Part shown: piece by piece, positions 43,693 through 53,000 of the stretch
Position numbering within the stretch: the first letter of the stretch is position 1
Layout of the letters: every line of letters starts with the position of its first letter
DNA from: Nocardiopsis terrae
GTDB lineage: Bacteria > Actinomycetota > Actinomycetes > Streptosporangiales > Streptosporangiaceae
Reading direction: 5' to 3'
Assembly (NCBI RefSeq): GCF_014651695.1
Contig: NZ_BMXJ01000004.1
Span: 179,142-243,141, forward strand
DNA length: 64,000 bases
The notes under the pieces: generated by a model
Seen by the model: the letters and a program-made list of their open reading frames with translations, nothing else
The model's database searches: none
What the model was told of the DNA's origin: nothing
Position numbers and translations under genes: made by a program

Positions 43693-45299
43693 AGTGGACC
43701 GAGAAGCGGATGCTCGCCGACCGGTACGAACTGACCGCGCCGCTGGCACGCGGCGGCATGGGCCAGGTGATGGTGGGTCGGGACACCCGCCTGGACCGGG
43801 AGATCGCGGTCAAGTTCCTGCGGCTGCCCGACGGCGAGCAGGACCCGGACATGGTCCGCCGGTTCGTGCGCGAGTCACGGATCACCGCCGGTCTCCAGCA
43901 CCCCGGGGTCCCGGCCGTGTTCGACGGGGGCTCCGAGGACGGACACCACTACCTGGTGATGCAGCGCGTGCACGGGATCGGTCTGCACGACCTGATCTCC
44001 GAGCAGGGGCGACTCTCCGTCGGGTGGGCGTCCTGCATCGCCGCGCAGGTGTGCTCGGTGCTGTCCGCGGCGCACGGCGCCTCGCTGGTGCACCGGGACC
44101 TGAAACCAGCCAACATGATGCTGGAACGGGAGGGGACCGTGAAGGTCCTCGACTTCGGGTTGGCGGTCGCGCTGGACCGTACGGACGTGTCGCAGATCAC
44201 CCGGACCGGCCACACCCCGGGGACGCCCGCGTACATGGCTCCGGAACAGCTCCTGGCCGGGTCGAGTACCCCGTTGAGCGACCTGTACGCGCTGGGCTGC
44301 ACCCTGCACGAGATGCTCACCGGGCAGCGGGTGTTCACCGCTTCCACCTCGTTCGCCCTGGCGTCCAAACAGGTGAACGAGGCCCCTACGGGGGTGCGCC
44401 GGTTGCGGCCGGACGTCCCCGCGGAGCTGGCGGAGGTCGTCTCCGCGCTGTTGGAGAAGCGCCCGGAGGACCGCCCGGACGACGCCGACCAGGTGTACGC
44501 GCGGCTGATCGGCTTCGCCACCGGCCTGGAACACGTTCCGGGGGAGCTGAACCCGCCGCACCTGCCCAGCCCGCACCGGATGTACGGGGCCGCGGTGGCC
44601 CGGGTGTCCGGGTCCGGGGACACCGGCGCGTCCACCGGTGTCCCCGAGGGCGCCCCAGGCAGGAACAGCGCGCCGGTGACCGCCCCCGAAACCACTGCGG
44701 ACCGGGCCCCCGAGAGCACGGTCGATGCCCTTCCCCTGAGCCGCAGGGACCTTGAGCGCACCCGGGACGAGGCGGCGGAGCTGGGCAGCTCCGCCCGTTA
44801 CCAGCAGGCCGCGCAGACCCTGCGGGAGGCGGTCTCCTCCGCGACCGCCTCGTTCGGGCCGACCGACCCGGACACGGTTCGGCTCCGGATGGACTGGGCG
44901 AACGTGCTGTTCGAAGGCGGGAACTTCCGCGGGGCCGCACCGGTCTACGCGGGGCTGGTGGAGGACCTGGAAGGGCTGGAGGGCGAGGAGAACCAGAGCC
45001 TGGCCTTCCGCTGCCGCCTGCAGAACGCCACCTGCCACGCGCTTTCCGGCCAGACCGGCGCCGCCCTGTCGATCCTGTCCGAGCTGCTCGACGACGAGGT
45101 CGACGTCTACGGGCACGACGATCACCGGCCACTGGAGCTGCGTCGGCAGATCGGTCTGCTGGAGCTGACGGCGGGCCGCCACGAGGACGCTGAACACACC
45201 CTGCACGACCTGCGCGAGGACCTGGTGCGGCTGCACGGGCCGGGGCACCCGACCGTGACCCAGCTGAACGATCTGCTGAGCGGCTCGCTGACACGGTGA
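43689..45299 (+). CDS. Ser/Thr protein kinase with TPR-like tail, end of DISARM operon
   Basis: A protein of 536 aa; the ATG overlaps the methylase stop by 4 nt. A complete Hanks-type kinase domain is present: glycine loop LARGGMGQVMVGRD, lysine IAVKFLRL, catalytic loop VHRDLKPANMMLE (about residue 133), KVLDFGLAVAL, and GTPAYMAPEQ. After a Pro/Ala/Thr-rich linker (about 285-345), helical repeats resembling TPR fill the rest (ARYQQAAQTLREAVSSATAS, NFRGAAPVYAGLVEDLE, GRHEDAEHTLHDLRED). No membrane segment is seen, unlike PknB-type kinases. A kinase coupled to a DNA methylase recalls Pgl/BREX type logic (PglW with PglX), but the proteins are different. It may gate DISARM activity. Confidence 0.88.
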   Translation: MKWTEKRMLADRYELTAPLARGGMGQVMVGRDTRLDREIAVKFLRLPDGEQDPDMVRRFVRESRITAGLQHPGVPAVFDGGSEDGHHYLVMQRVHGIGLHDLISEQGRLSVGWASCIAAQVCSVLSAAHGASLVHRDLKPANMMLEREGTVKVLDFGLAVALDRTDVSQITRTGHTPGTPAYMAPEQLLAGSSTPLSDLYALGCTLHEMLTGQRVFTASTSFALASKQVNEAPTGVRRLRPDVPAELAEVVSALLEKRPEDRPDDADQVYARLIGFATGLEHVPGELNPPHLPSPHRMYGAAVARVSGSGDTGASTGVPEGAPGRNSAPVTAPETTADRAPESTVDALPLSRRDLERTRDEAAELGSSARYQQAAQTLREAVSSATASFGPTDPDTVRLRMDWANVLFEGGNFRGAAPVYAGLVEDLEGLEGEENQSLAFRCRLQNATCHALSGQTGAALSILSELLDDEVDVYGHDDHRPLELRRQIGLLELTAGRHEDAEHTLHDLREDLVRLHGPGHPTVTQLNDLLSGSLTR

Positions 45300-45523
45300 G
45301 GATTCGCGTCGAATGCCGCTTTCCGGAGTGAGTCCGTGCGCGCAGACGCCTGCGGCCGTGCACAGGAGAACACGTCAAGCTAGTTTGGGGAAACGTACTG
45401 GTACCCGGAACCAGCTGTTCGCCGGCCCCGCCCCCTCGGGCTCGAGAACACCCCCGGTGGTGCCCAGCCACACCCCACGGGACAAACCCGCAAATTTCAC
45501 CCCCACGACGAGGAAGGCACGCC

Positions 45524-47632
45524 GTGCCCCAGCTCGCCATCGCCAAGGAATTCCTGACGGAGTTCGCCGCCCTGGAAAAGCCTGTGCGCGAACGCGTCAT
45601 CCAGGTGTTCGCCAAGTTCGAGCAGGCCACCCACACGGGCCTGCACCTGGAGAAGATCAACAACGCGCGCGACGGCCGGTTCCGCACCATCCGGATCGAC
45701 CAGTTCTACCGGGGTGTGCTGCTGGCCCCGGAGAGCGGCGACACCTACCTGCTCCTGAAGGTCCTGCCCCACGACGACGCCTACCACTGGGCCAAGACGC
45801 GCAGGGCCACGGTGAACCGCGCCACGGGCGGCATCGAGCTCCGCGACGTGGCCGCGCTGGACGCCAGCCTCCCCCACCTGGAACGCCTGGCGCAGAACGT
45901 CCCGACCCGGCTGTTCGAGGACGTGAGCGACGCGGACCTGCGCCGCCTGGGCGTGGACGAGCAGACCATGGTGTTCGCCCAGACCCTGACCGATGTCTTC
46001 CAGCTGGAGGCGGCCCGCGGTCTGCTGCCCGCCATCCAGTGGGAGGTGCTGTACGGGCTGGCGGCGGGGCTCACCCCCGAGCAGGTCTGGGAGGAGATGG
46101 GCGCGGCCATCGTCGAGGGCGAGGTGGACCCCGAGGACCTGGACGCGGCGGTGCGGCGCAGCCCCGACCGCGTGCTGCTGGTGGAGGGCCCCGAGGAGCT
46201 GACGGCGGCGTTGGAGACGCCCTTCGACCTGTGGCGGATCTACCTGCACCCGGCCCAGCGGGCGGTGGTCGAGGCGTCCTACGGCGGCCCCGCCCGGGTC
46301 AGCGGCGGCCCCGGGACCGGCAAGACTGTGGTGGCGCTGCACCGTGCCCGGGAGTTGGCGGAACGGGAGGAGGGCGAGGTCCTGCTGACCACCTTCACCT
46401 CCACGCTCGCGGCCGCTCTGGAGGCCCAGCTGCGGCTGCTGGTGGAGTCCCAGAGCGCATACCCCGAGGAGCTCCTGGGGCGGATCCGCGTGGAACACGT
46501 GGACCGCCTGGCGCACCGTGTGTTCAGGGAGGTGCACGGCCAGCCCGACCTGTTGGACCAGGGGCGCGAGCGCAGGCTGTGGCAGGAGGTCGTGGACGCG
46601 TTGGGGGTCGACCTGTCCCCTTCATTCCTCGCCGCGGAGTGGCGCCAGGTGGTGCTGGCCCGCCGGGTCGAGAACGCGCAGGCCTATCTGGAGGCCAAGC
46701 GCACCGGGCGGGGACGCGGGCTGAACGCGGCGCGCAAGGCTCAGGTGTGGCAGGCGGTGCACTCCTTCCGGAACCTGCTCACCGAGCGGGGGCTGTGGAC
46801 CCACGAGACCGTCGGCGAGGAGGCCGCCCGGATCCTGGCCGGACGCACCGAGAAGCCTTTCCGGCACGTGGTGGTGGACGAGGCGCAGGACCTGCACGCG
46901 GGGCAGTGGCGGCTGCTGCGGGCGGCGGTGGCGGAGGACCGCGACGACCTGTTCATCGCCGGGGACACCCACCAGAGGGTGTACGGCCCCAAGGTCAGTC
47001 TGGCGGAGGTCGGGGTGAACATCCTCGGCCGCTCCAGCAAGCTGCGGATCAACTACCGGACCACCGCACAGATCCTCGGGTGGAGCCTGGGGCTGGTCCT
47101 CGGAGAGCCCGTCGACGACATGGACGGCGGCCTGGACTCGATCGCCGGCTGCCGGTCCGAGATCCGCGGGGAGGAACCGGCCCTGCACGGCGCCGCCACC
47201 TGGGAGGCGGAACTGGGGCACCTGAAGGAGACGGTGAGCTCCTGGGTCGAGGCCGGGGTACTGCCCGAAGAGATCGGGGTGGCCGCCCGCTCCAACCACA
47301 CCGTGGACCAGGCCGTGCTGGCGCTGGAGGAGGCCGGTCTGTCCGCTCGGTCCCTGGCCAGGGGACAGGTACCCGACGCCGTCTCGGTCGGCACCATGCA
47401 CCGGATGAAGGGGCTGGAGTTCCGCTGCCTGGCCGTGGTGGGCGCGGGCGGTGGGCAGTTGCCCGCCCCGCGCAGCGTCACTCCTGAGCAGGAGGACCCC
47501 GGCGCGCACGCCCGCGACCTGCTGCGGGAGCGCAGCCTGCTGTTCGTGGCGTGCACGCGGGCGCGCGAGCAGCTGAGCGTGAGCTGGCACCGTGCCCCGA
47601 GCCCCTTCCTCGAAGCGGTCCTGGACCGTTGA
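45524..47632 (+). CDS. UvrD-type helicase with ParE/RelE-like N-terminus
   Basis: A protein of 702 aa; the GTG at 45524 follows AGGAAGG at 6-7 nt. Residues 1-95 resemble a ParE/RelE-type fold (FAALEKPVRERVIQVFAKFE, GRFRTIRIDQFYRGVLLAPE, YLLLKVLPHDDAYHWAK). The SF1A helicase has Walker A RVSGGPGTGKTVVALHRARE (about residue 261), Walker B HVVVDEAQDLHAGQW (about 450), FIAGDTHQRVYG, VSVGTMHRMKGLEFRCLAVV and LLFVACTRAREQL. It lies 224 bp after the DISARM operon and 48 bp before the DUF262 gene, with which it is probably co-transcribed. Helicases with this N-terminus occur in actinobacterial defence islands; a toxin role for the domain is not shown. Confidence 0.85.
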   Translation: MPQLAIAKEFLTEFAALEKPVRERVIQVFAKFEQATHTGLHLEKINNARDGRFRTIRIDQFYRGVLLAPESGDTYLLLKVLPHDDAYHWAKTRRATVNRATGGIELRDVAALDASLPHLERLAQNVPTRLFEDVSDADLRRLGVDEQTMVFAQTLTDVFQLEAARGLLPAIQWEVLYGLAAGLTPEQVWEEMGAAIVEGEVDPEDLDAAVRRSPDRVLLVEGPEELTAALETPFDLWRIYLHPAQRAVVEASYGGPARVSGGPGTGKTVVALHRARELAEREEGEVLLTTFTSTLAAALEAQLRLLVESQSAYPEELLGRIRVEHVDRLAHRVFREVHGQPDLLDQGRERRLWQEVVDALGVDLSPSFLAAEWRQVVLARRVENAQAYLEAKRTGRGRGLNAARKAQVWQAVHSFRNLLTERGLWTHETVGEEAARILAGRTEKPFRHVVVDEAQDLHAGQWRLLRAAVAEDRDDLFIAGDTHQRVYGPKVSLAEVGVNILGRSSKLRINYRTTAQILGWSLGLVLGEPVDDMDGGLDSIAGCRSEIRGEEPALHGAATWEAELGHLKETVSSWVEAGVLPEEIGVAARSNHTVDQAVLALEEAGLSARSLARGQVPDAVSVGTMHRMKGLEFRCLAVVGAGGGQLPAPRSVTPEQEDPGAHARDLLRERSLLFVACTRAREQLSVSWHRAPSPFLEAVLDR

Positions 47633-47680
47633 GCACCCCCTGTACCTGAAGCAGAACCCCCGACGAGAAAGACAGCCCCC

Positions 47681-49942
47681 ATGGCGAAACTGTCCATGCT
47701 CCTCGACCAGATCGACGCCGGCACGGTGCTGCTGCCGGAGTTCCAGCGCGGCTACGTGTGGAACCGGGACCAGGTACGCGGCCTGATGCGGTCGATGTAC
47801 CTGGGGCACCCGGTGGGCAGTCTCCTGCTGTGGGAGACCTCGGCCGAGGAGATGGCGGTTCGCGGCGGCAGCACCGGGAGCGGCACCCACCTGCTGCTGC
47901 TGGACGGCCAACAGCGGATCTCCTCGCTGTACGGGGTGATCCGGGGACGGGCCCCCGCGTTCTTCGAGGGGGACGACAAGGCGTTCACCGGTCTGCAGTT
48001 CAACGTGGAGACCGAGGTCTTCGAGTTCCACCGGCCGCTGAAGATGAACGACAACCCGCACTGGGTGGACGTCACCGAACTCTTCCAGCAGGGCCCTGTG
48101 CCCTACCTGACCCGGTTCGCCGACGACCCGGACAGGGCCAAACTGTACCTGACCAGGCTCAACCGGCTCAACCAGATCGTCGACAAGAACTTCCCGCAGG
48201 AGGAGATCACCGGGGCGGACCGTACCGTCGACGAGGTCGTGGACATCTTCAACCGGGTCAACTCAGGCGGCACCAAGCTGTCCAAGGGCGACCTGGCGCT
48301 GGCCAAGCTGTGCGCGCAGTGGCCGGACGCGCGCACCTCGATGCGTGAGGCGCTGGGCCGCTGGGAGGGCTCCGGGTTCTCGTTCAGCCTCGACTGGCTG
48401 CTGCGCAACGCCACCGCCGTCGCCACGGGCAGGGCCCTGTTCACCGCGTTGGACAAGGTCGACGCACCCACCTTCCAGCGGGCGCTGGAGGGTTCGGTCA
48501 ACCACGTGGGGACGTTCCTGGACGCGGTCTCCGGCAGGCTCGGCCTGGACCACGACCGGGTGCTGATGGGGCGCTACGCGCTGCCGGTGGTCTCCCGGCT
48601 GCTGGAGCTGAACGGGGGCCGGTTCGACGACGCCCGGCACCGCGACCGGGTCCTGTACTGGTACGTGCACAGCGCCCTGTGGGGCAGGTACACGGGTTCC
48701 ACCGAGACCTACCTCCAGGTCGACTACGACATCCTGAAGAGCTCCGGCGTGGACGGCCTGATCGACGCCCTGGCCCGACTGCGGGGCGGGAACCTGGAGA
48801 TCCGCCCGCACGACTTCGAGGGCGCCACCAAGGGAGCCCGGTTCTACCCGCTGCTGTACATGCTGACCCGGGTGCACGGCGCCCGGGACTTCGGCAGCGG
48901 GCTGGAGCTGAAGGCCGAGTCCCTGGGACGGCTGTCCTCATTGCAGGTACACCACGTGTTCCCCAAGAAGGTGCTGCGCAACAGGTACGAGAGCAGGCAG
49001 GTGAACGCGATCGCGAACTTCTGCTTCCTCACCCAGCAGACCAACCTGGAGGTCTCCGACCGCACGCCCGAGGAGTACTTCCCCGAGGTGGAGGCGCGCC
49101 ACCCCGGGGTTCTGGCCTCCCAGTGGATCCCCACCGACCCCGAACTGTGGAAGGTGGAGAACTACGAGGACTTCCTGGCCGCGCGCCGGGAACTGCTCGC
49201 CGAGGCCGCGGAGAACTTCCTCGGCGGCCTGGCCGCGGGTTCGGAGAGCTCCGAGGAGGAGACGCTCCGCCCGGTGACCGTCCTGAGCAGCGAGCCCGAC
49301 GACGCCCGTTCGGTGCAGGTCCAGGAGCTGGTCGACGAGCTGCTCCGGCTGGGGTTCGCCAAACCGGAGTTGGACGCCGAGATCAACGACCCGGAGCGGG
49401 GCGGGGCCATCGCCGAGGCGGAGGCGTTCTGGCCGGACGGCCTCCAGCACGGCCTGGGCAAGCCCGTGGTCCTGGAGCTGGACCCCGAACAGGCGGACCT
49501 GCCCAGGTTGCAGGAGTTGGGTTATGAGGTCTTCACCTCGGTGGACTCACTGCTGGGATTCGTCAACCGGCTGGGCCAGGAGGCCGCCGGGGAATCGGAG
49601 CGGGAGGAACTGGAGGAGGGTTTCAGCAGCGGGCCCGAGACGGCCGACTTCGGCCGGGCCATGCTCTCGGTGTACGAGAAGGCCAAGAACGAGGCCGACT
49701 ACACGGCCTCGTTCTTCCTGGGCATGGTCTCCGAACTGGGGCCGCTGGGTACCGCCCGCAAGCTGCTGAACTCCCCGGCGGTCTCCGACGGGTTCGCCAA
49801 CCTGTGGGAGCGGGGCCGTCTGGACCTGACGGTGGAGGCGCTGGTTCTGCGGTCGGAGTTCGCGCCGTTGTTCACCGAGGAGGAGCTGGGACGGGCCCGG
49901 ACCCGGCTGGAGCAGTTCGGGCACCGGTTCATGGACGAGTAG
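47681..49942 (+). CDS. DUF262/HNH (GmrSD-like) protein
   Basis: A protein of 753 aa. The N-terminal DUF262 domain has LPEFQRGYVWNRDQVRGLMR and the diagnostic LLLDGQQRISSLYGV (about residue 75). An HNH-type segment follows near residue 420 (LQVHHVFPKKVLRN ... AIANFCFLTQQTN), like the DUF1524 half of GmrSD type IV restriction enzymes, which degrade modified phage DNA using nucleotides. About 250 further residues (after VTVLSSEPDDARSVQVQEL) are helical and specific to this subgroup. It directly follows the UvrD-type helicase gene, suggesting a two-gene restriction unit. Confidence 0.85.
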   Translation: MAKLSMLLDQIDAGTVLLPEFQRGYVWNRDQVRGLMRSMYLGHPVGSLLLWETSAEEMAVRGGSTGSGTHLLLLDGQQRISSLYGVIRGRAPAFFEGDDKAFTGLQFNVETEVFEFHRPLKMNDNPHWVDVTELFQQGPVPYLTRFADDPDRAKLYLTRLNRLNQIVDKNFPQEEITGADRTVDEVVDIFNRVNSGGTKLSKGDLALAKLCAQWPDARTSMREALGRWEGSGFSFSLDWLLRNATAVATGRALFTALDKVDAPTFQRALEGSVNHVGTFLDAVSGRLGLDHDRVLMGRYALPVVSRLLELNGGRFDDARHRDRVLYWYVHSALWGRYTGSTETYLQVDYDILKSSGVDGLIDALARLRGGNLEIRPHDFEGATKGARFYPLLYMLTRVHGARDFGSGLELKAESLGRLSSLQVHHVFPKKVLRNRYESRQVNAIANFCFLTQQTNLEVSDRTPEEYFPEVEARHPGVLASQWIPTDPELWKVENYEDFLAARRELLAEAAENFLGGLAAGSESSEEETLRPVTVLSSEPDDARSVQVQELVDELLRLGFAKPELDAEINDPERGGAIAEAEAFWPDGLQHGLGKPVVLELDPEQADLPRLQELGYEVFTSVDSLLGFVNRLGQEAAGESEREELEEGFSSGPETADFGRAMLSVYEKAKNEADYTASFFLGMVSELGPLGTARKLLNSPAVSDGFANLWERGRLDLTVEALVLRSEFAPLFTEEELGRARTRLEQFGHRFMDE

Positions 49943-49960
49943 GGCGTCCGTTGACACCGT

Positions 49961-49993
49961 CGGACGGTTCCGGGCCTTCCCCGGAACCGTCCG
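49961..49993. terminator. Perfect 14-bp hairpin terminator
   Basis: CGGACGGTTCCGGG, loop CCTTC, then its exact complement CCCGGAACCGTCCG. It lies 18 nt after the DUF262 stop and between convergent genes, so it probably stops transcription from both sides. Confidence 0.75.
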
Positions 49994-50070
49994 GGCGAGG
50001 TCGGAGGCTCTCCCCGCCGGTCAGGGCAGCGGATCGGATCCCGAGTCCAGCCCCATGTTGCCCGCCGGGG

Positions 50071-53000
50071 TCAGGAACCCTGTGCGCAGACCTCGGCGGG
50101 CAGATCCGGAGGAAGCGCACCGGCCTCGTCGTCGGTGAGTTCACGACCGGTGACGGCGCACAGGTGCCGCTTCCACACTTCCGGATCGAGGCGGAGCAGA
50201 CTCATCCAGCCACCCTCGATGGGCGTCCGCAGCAGCGCCTGGCCGTCCCGGGTCACCGCTGGGAAAGCCTGGGGCGCGTCGAACTGGTAGGTCTCCCTGC
50301 GTGTGGGGTCGTCCGCCCACAGGAACTGTGCGGTGCTGTCGCTGGCCAGGAAGAACACGGGTCCTCCGGGCGTGGTCAGCGTCCACCGGTTCGACTTCAG
50401 CGGCCCCAAGGAGCCCACCACCCTGGTGGGGTCCCGATCGGGGGGCACCGACCACAGCTCCACCATTCTGCCCGTGGTCAGCACGGCCACGTAGTGCGGG
50501 TCCTCGAGGAAGATCGCCGCTTCGACGTCGTCGAGTCGGACAGCGAGCTCTTCCTTCCTTTCGCCGGTGGCCAGGTCCACCGCGTGCAGGACGTGCTCCC
50601 CGTCAGCACTGACCTGCACGTGACCCGGCTCGGGATGGCTGGAGACGGAGTAGTACGTTTCCTCCTCTTCGGTGAGCCGCAGGTCCTCCAGGTCCAGGGA
50701 GGACAACCGGCGCCCGGTGCGGGCGTCCCAGTGTTCGAGGGTCGCTCCGGAGAGCGTCATGAGCTGGTCCCCGTCCAGGAACCGGAACAGGAACCGCCCC
50801 GGTCTCCCCTCCGTGCCGGGGGGTGGCGGAACCGTGGTGAACTCGCTCACCTGGCGTAGCGAGGGCAGCTCGTAGACCGTGATCCGGTTGCGGTCCGCCA
50901 CGTCCGCCACCAACGTCTCGGCCCGGTTGACCTGGAGTTCCTGCTCGATCTCCGCGGGCACGGAGATGTCACGGTCCACACTGGCAAGGGTTCGCCCCTC
51001 GCCCTCGGTCTCCAGGACACTCAGGTTGGCGCCGTTCGGGCCCAGGCGGACCACCATGGTGCTCCCGTCACCGATCAGGCGTGGATTGCCGTGGTTGGTC
51101 TCACCGCTGTCCTCGGCCATCTTCCATCCGGTGACCCCGTTCGCCTCCCAGGTGACGAGGACCGGTTCACTCGCGGTCCCCAGCAGGGGCAACTGACCTC
51201 TGTTCGTATACCTGTGCGGTCCGAGGAGCCGCGCCGCCTCCTCCTGACCCGAGGTGTCGACGAGTACCCAACCCTCACCCACACCCGGGAGCACGAACCG
51301 TTCCCCCCGTCCTGAGACGCTTGTGTCGGCGCAGGAGGAGTTCTCCCCTTCACTGTGCTCCCCCAGCACCTGCCCGTCCGCCACCCGTACGGCCTGGTAG
51401 TGGGCCTCGCTCGGCGTGTACCCGTCGGAGTCGGCGGCGCTCTCCTCCTTCCGGCAGACCACAGCCACGCTGCCGTCCCCCGCGACCCCGACGTACTGGG
51501 TATCGACATCCTCCGTCAGTTCACGCACCGTCCCGGTGCCGACGTCGATCGTCACCACCGCGCCGCCCATCAGGTCGGGACCGGCAGTCACGGCCACCAG
51601 CGTGTCCTCGTCCGGACCGAACCACACCTCCGTCAGTCGGGGTGTGTCCTCCGGGAGTTCCCGTGGCCGCCCCGTCTGTAGGTCCCAGACCTGGACCGGC
51701 TGGTCCGAGTCCGCCGCCGACGCCCCGACCAGCAACCGGGACTCCGGCGAGAAGTCCATGATGTGCATGTCACCGAAGACCGTCACCCCCATCGAGCGCT
51801 CCGTCAGCGCCCCCTCGAGCCGGTTCGGCGGGCCGAGCAACCGCTGGCCTCCCGGAGTCACCTCGTGCCAGACCACGGCCCCGTCCACTTCGTACACGTA
51901 GGCGATCCGCCGACCGTCACGGCTGACCACGGGGGCCAGGACGTTCTCGGTGAGGCCGAGCTGCTCCTGTCTGACCGCGCCCTCGTCCGTACGCACGAAC
52001 AGGGTCGCGCGGCCGCCTTCGCTCCGCACCAGTGTCACCGCGCCGTCCGCGCTCATGCTCGCTTCCTGGATCTGCCCCTCCGTGCCGGACAGGGACCACT
52101 CGGCCTCCTGGAACCCCACGTACCGGCGCATCAGCGCGCTGCGGGCCTCCTGGGTCGGGGCGACCTCGTAGGCGGTGAGTGCGACCAGCGCTGCCTGGAC
52201 GGGGTTACTCTCCACCATCTGGTCCGACTGGATGGCGAGCGAGCGCGACAGCCCCTCGGCCTCCCGTTGCGCTCGCACGTTCGACTCCTGGACGAGGAAG
52301 ACGATCAATCCGGCGATCAGCACGAGGACCAGGGCGCCCGCGACCCCGCTCATCGCCATGGCGTTACGGCGCCGCCGTCGGCGCCGGCGGGCCTGGGCGA
52401 GGAACTCCCGCTGTTCCCCGGTCAGGTCCGCCTCCCGCTGGCGGAGGCTGGACTCCAGGGCCGCGAGCTGGAGGGGCCGGAGTAACAGATCAGCGGGACG
52501 GCCCGCGCTGCGCCACCGCTCCAGGTCGTGCTGTACCTCCGCACGCCCTGCCAGGAAACCGGCGCTGGCCCGGGCCTCCTCGGCGAGCTCCGGCCAGGCG
52601 GTGATCAGTGCCTCGTGGGAGAGCTCCGCGCTCTGGGGGCGGCCGTCGCCGCCGTGCAGGACCAGCAGGCGCCAGTCGGCCCGTGCGAACACCCGTACCA
52701 GTTCCCAACGCCGCTCACCGGCCTCTTCGCGGGTCAGGACGCGCCGTAGCGGTGCCTCGCCGCCGGGGAGGACGCGCACCAGGCCGGTCAGCAACAGGCG
52801 CGCCTCGGTTTCCTCTCCCGGCCTGACGCAGGCCTGCCACGCCTGTTCGGCGTGGCGGCGCAGCGCGCCGGGCACCCGTCCCAGCTCCTCGTACGCTTCG
52901 GCCCGCAGCCGCCCACCGGTCCGGCGCTCCCACAGCTTGGCCAGGACGAAGCCCAACAGCGGGAGGACTCCGGGGTCCTGGCCCGTGTCGTCCAGGATGC

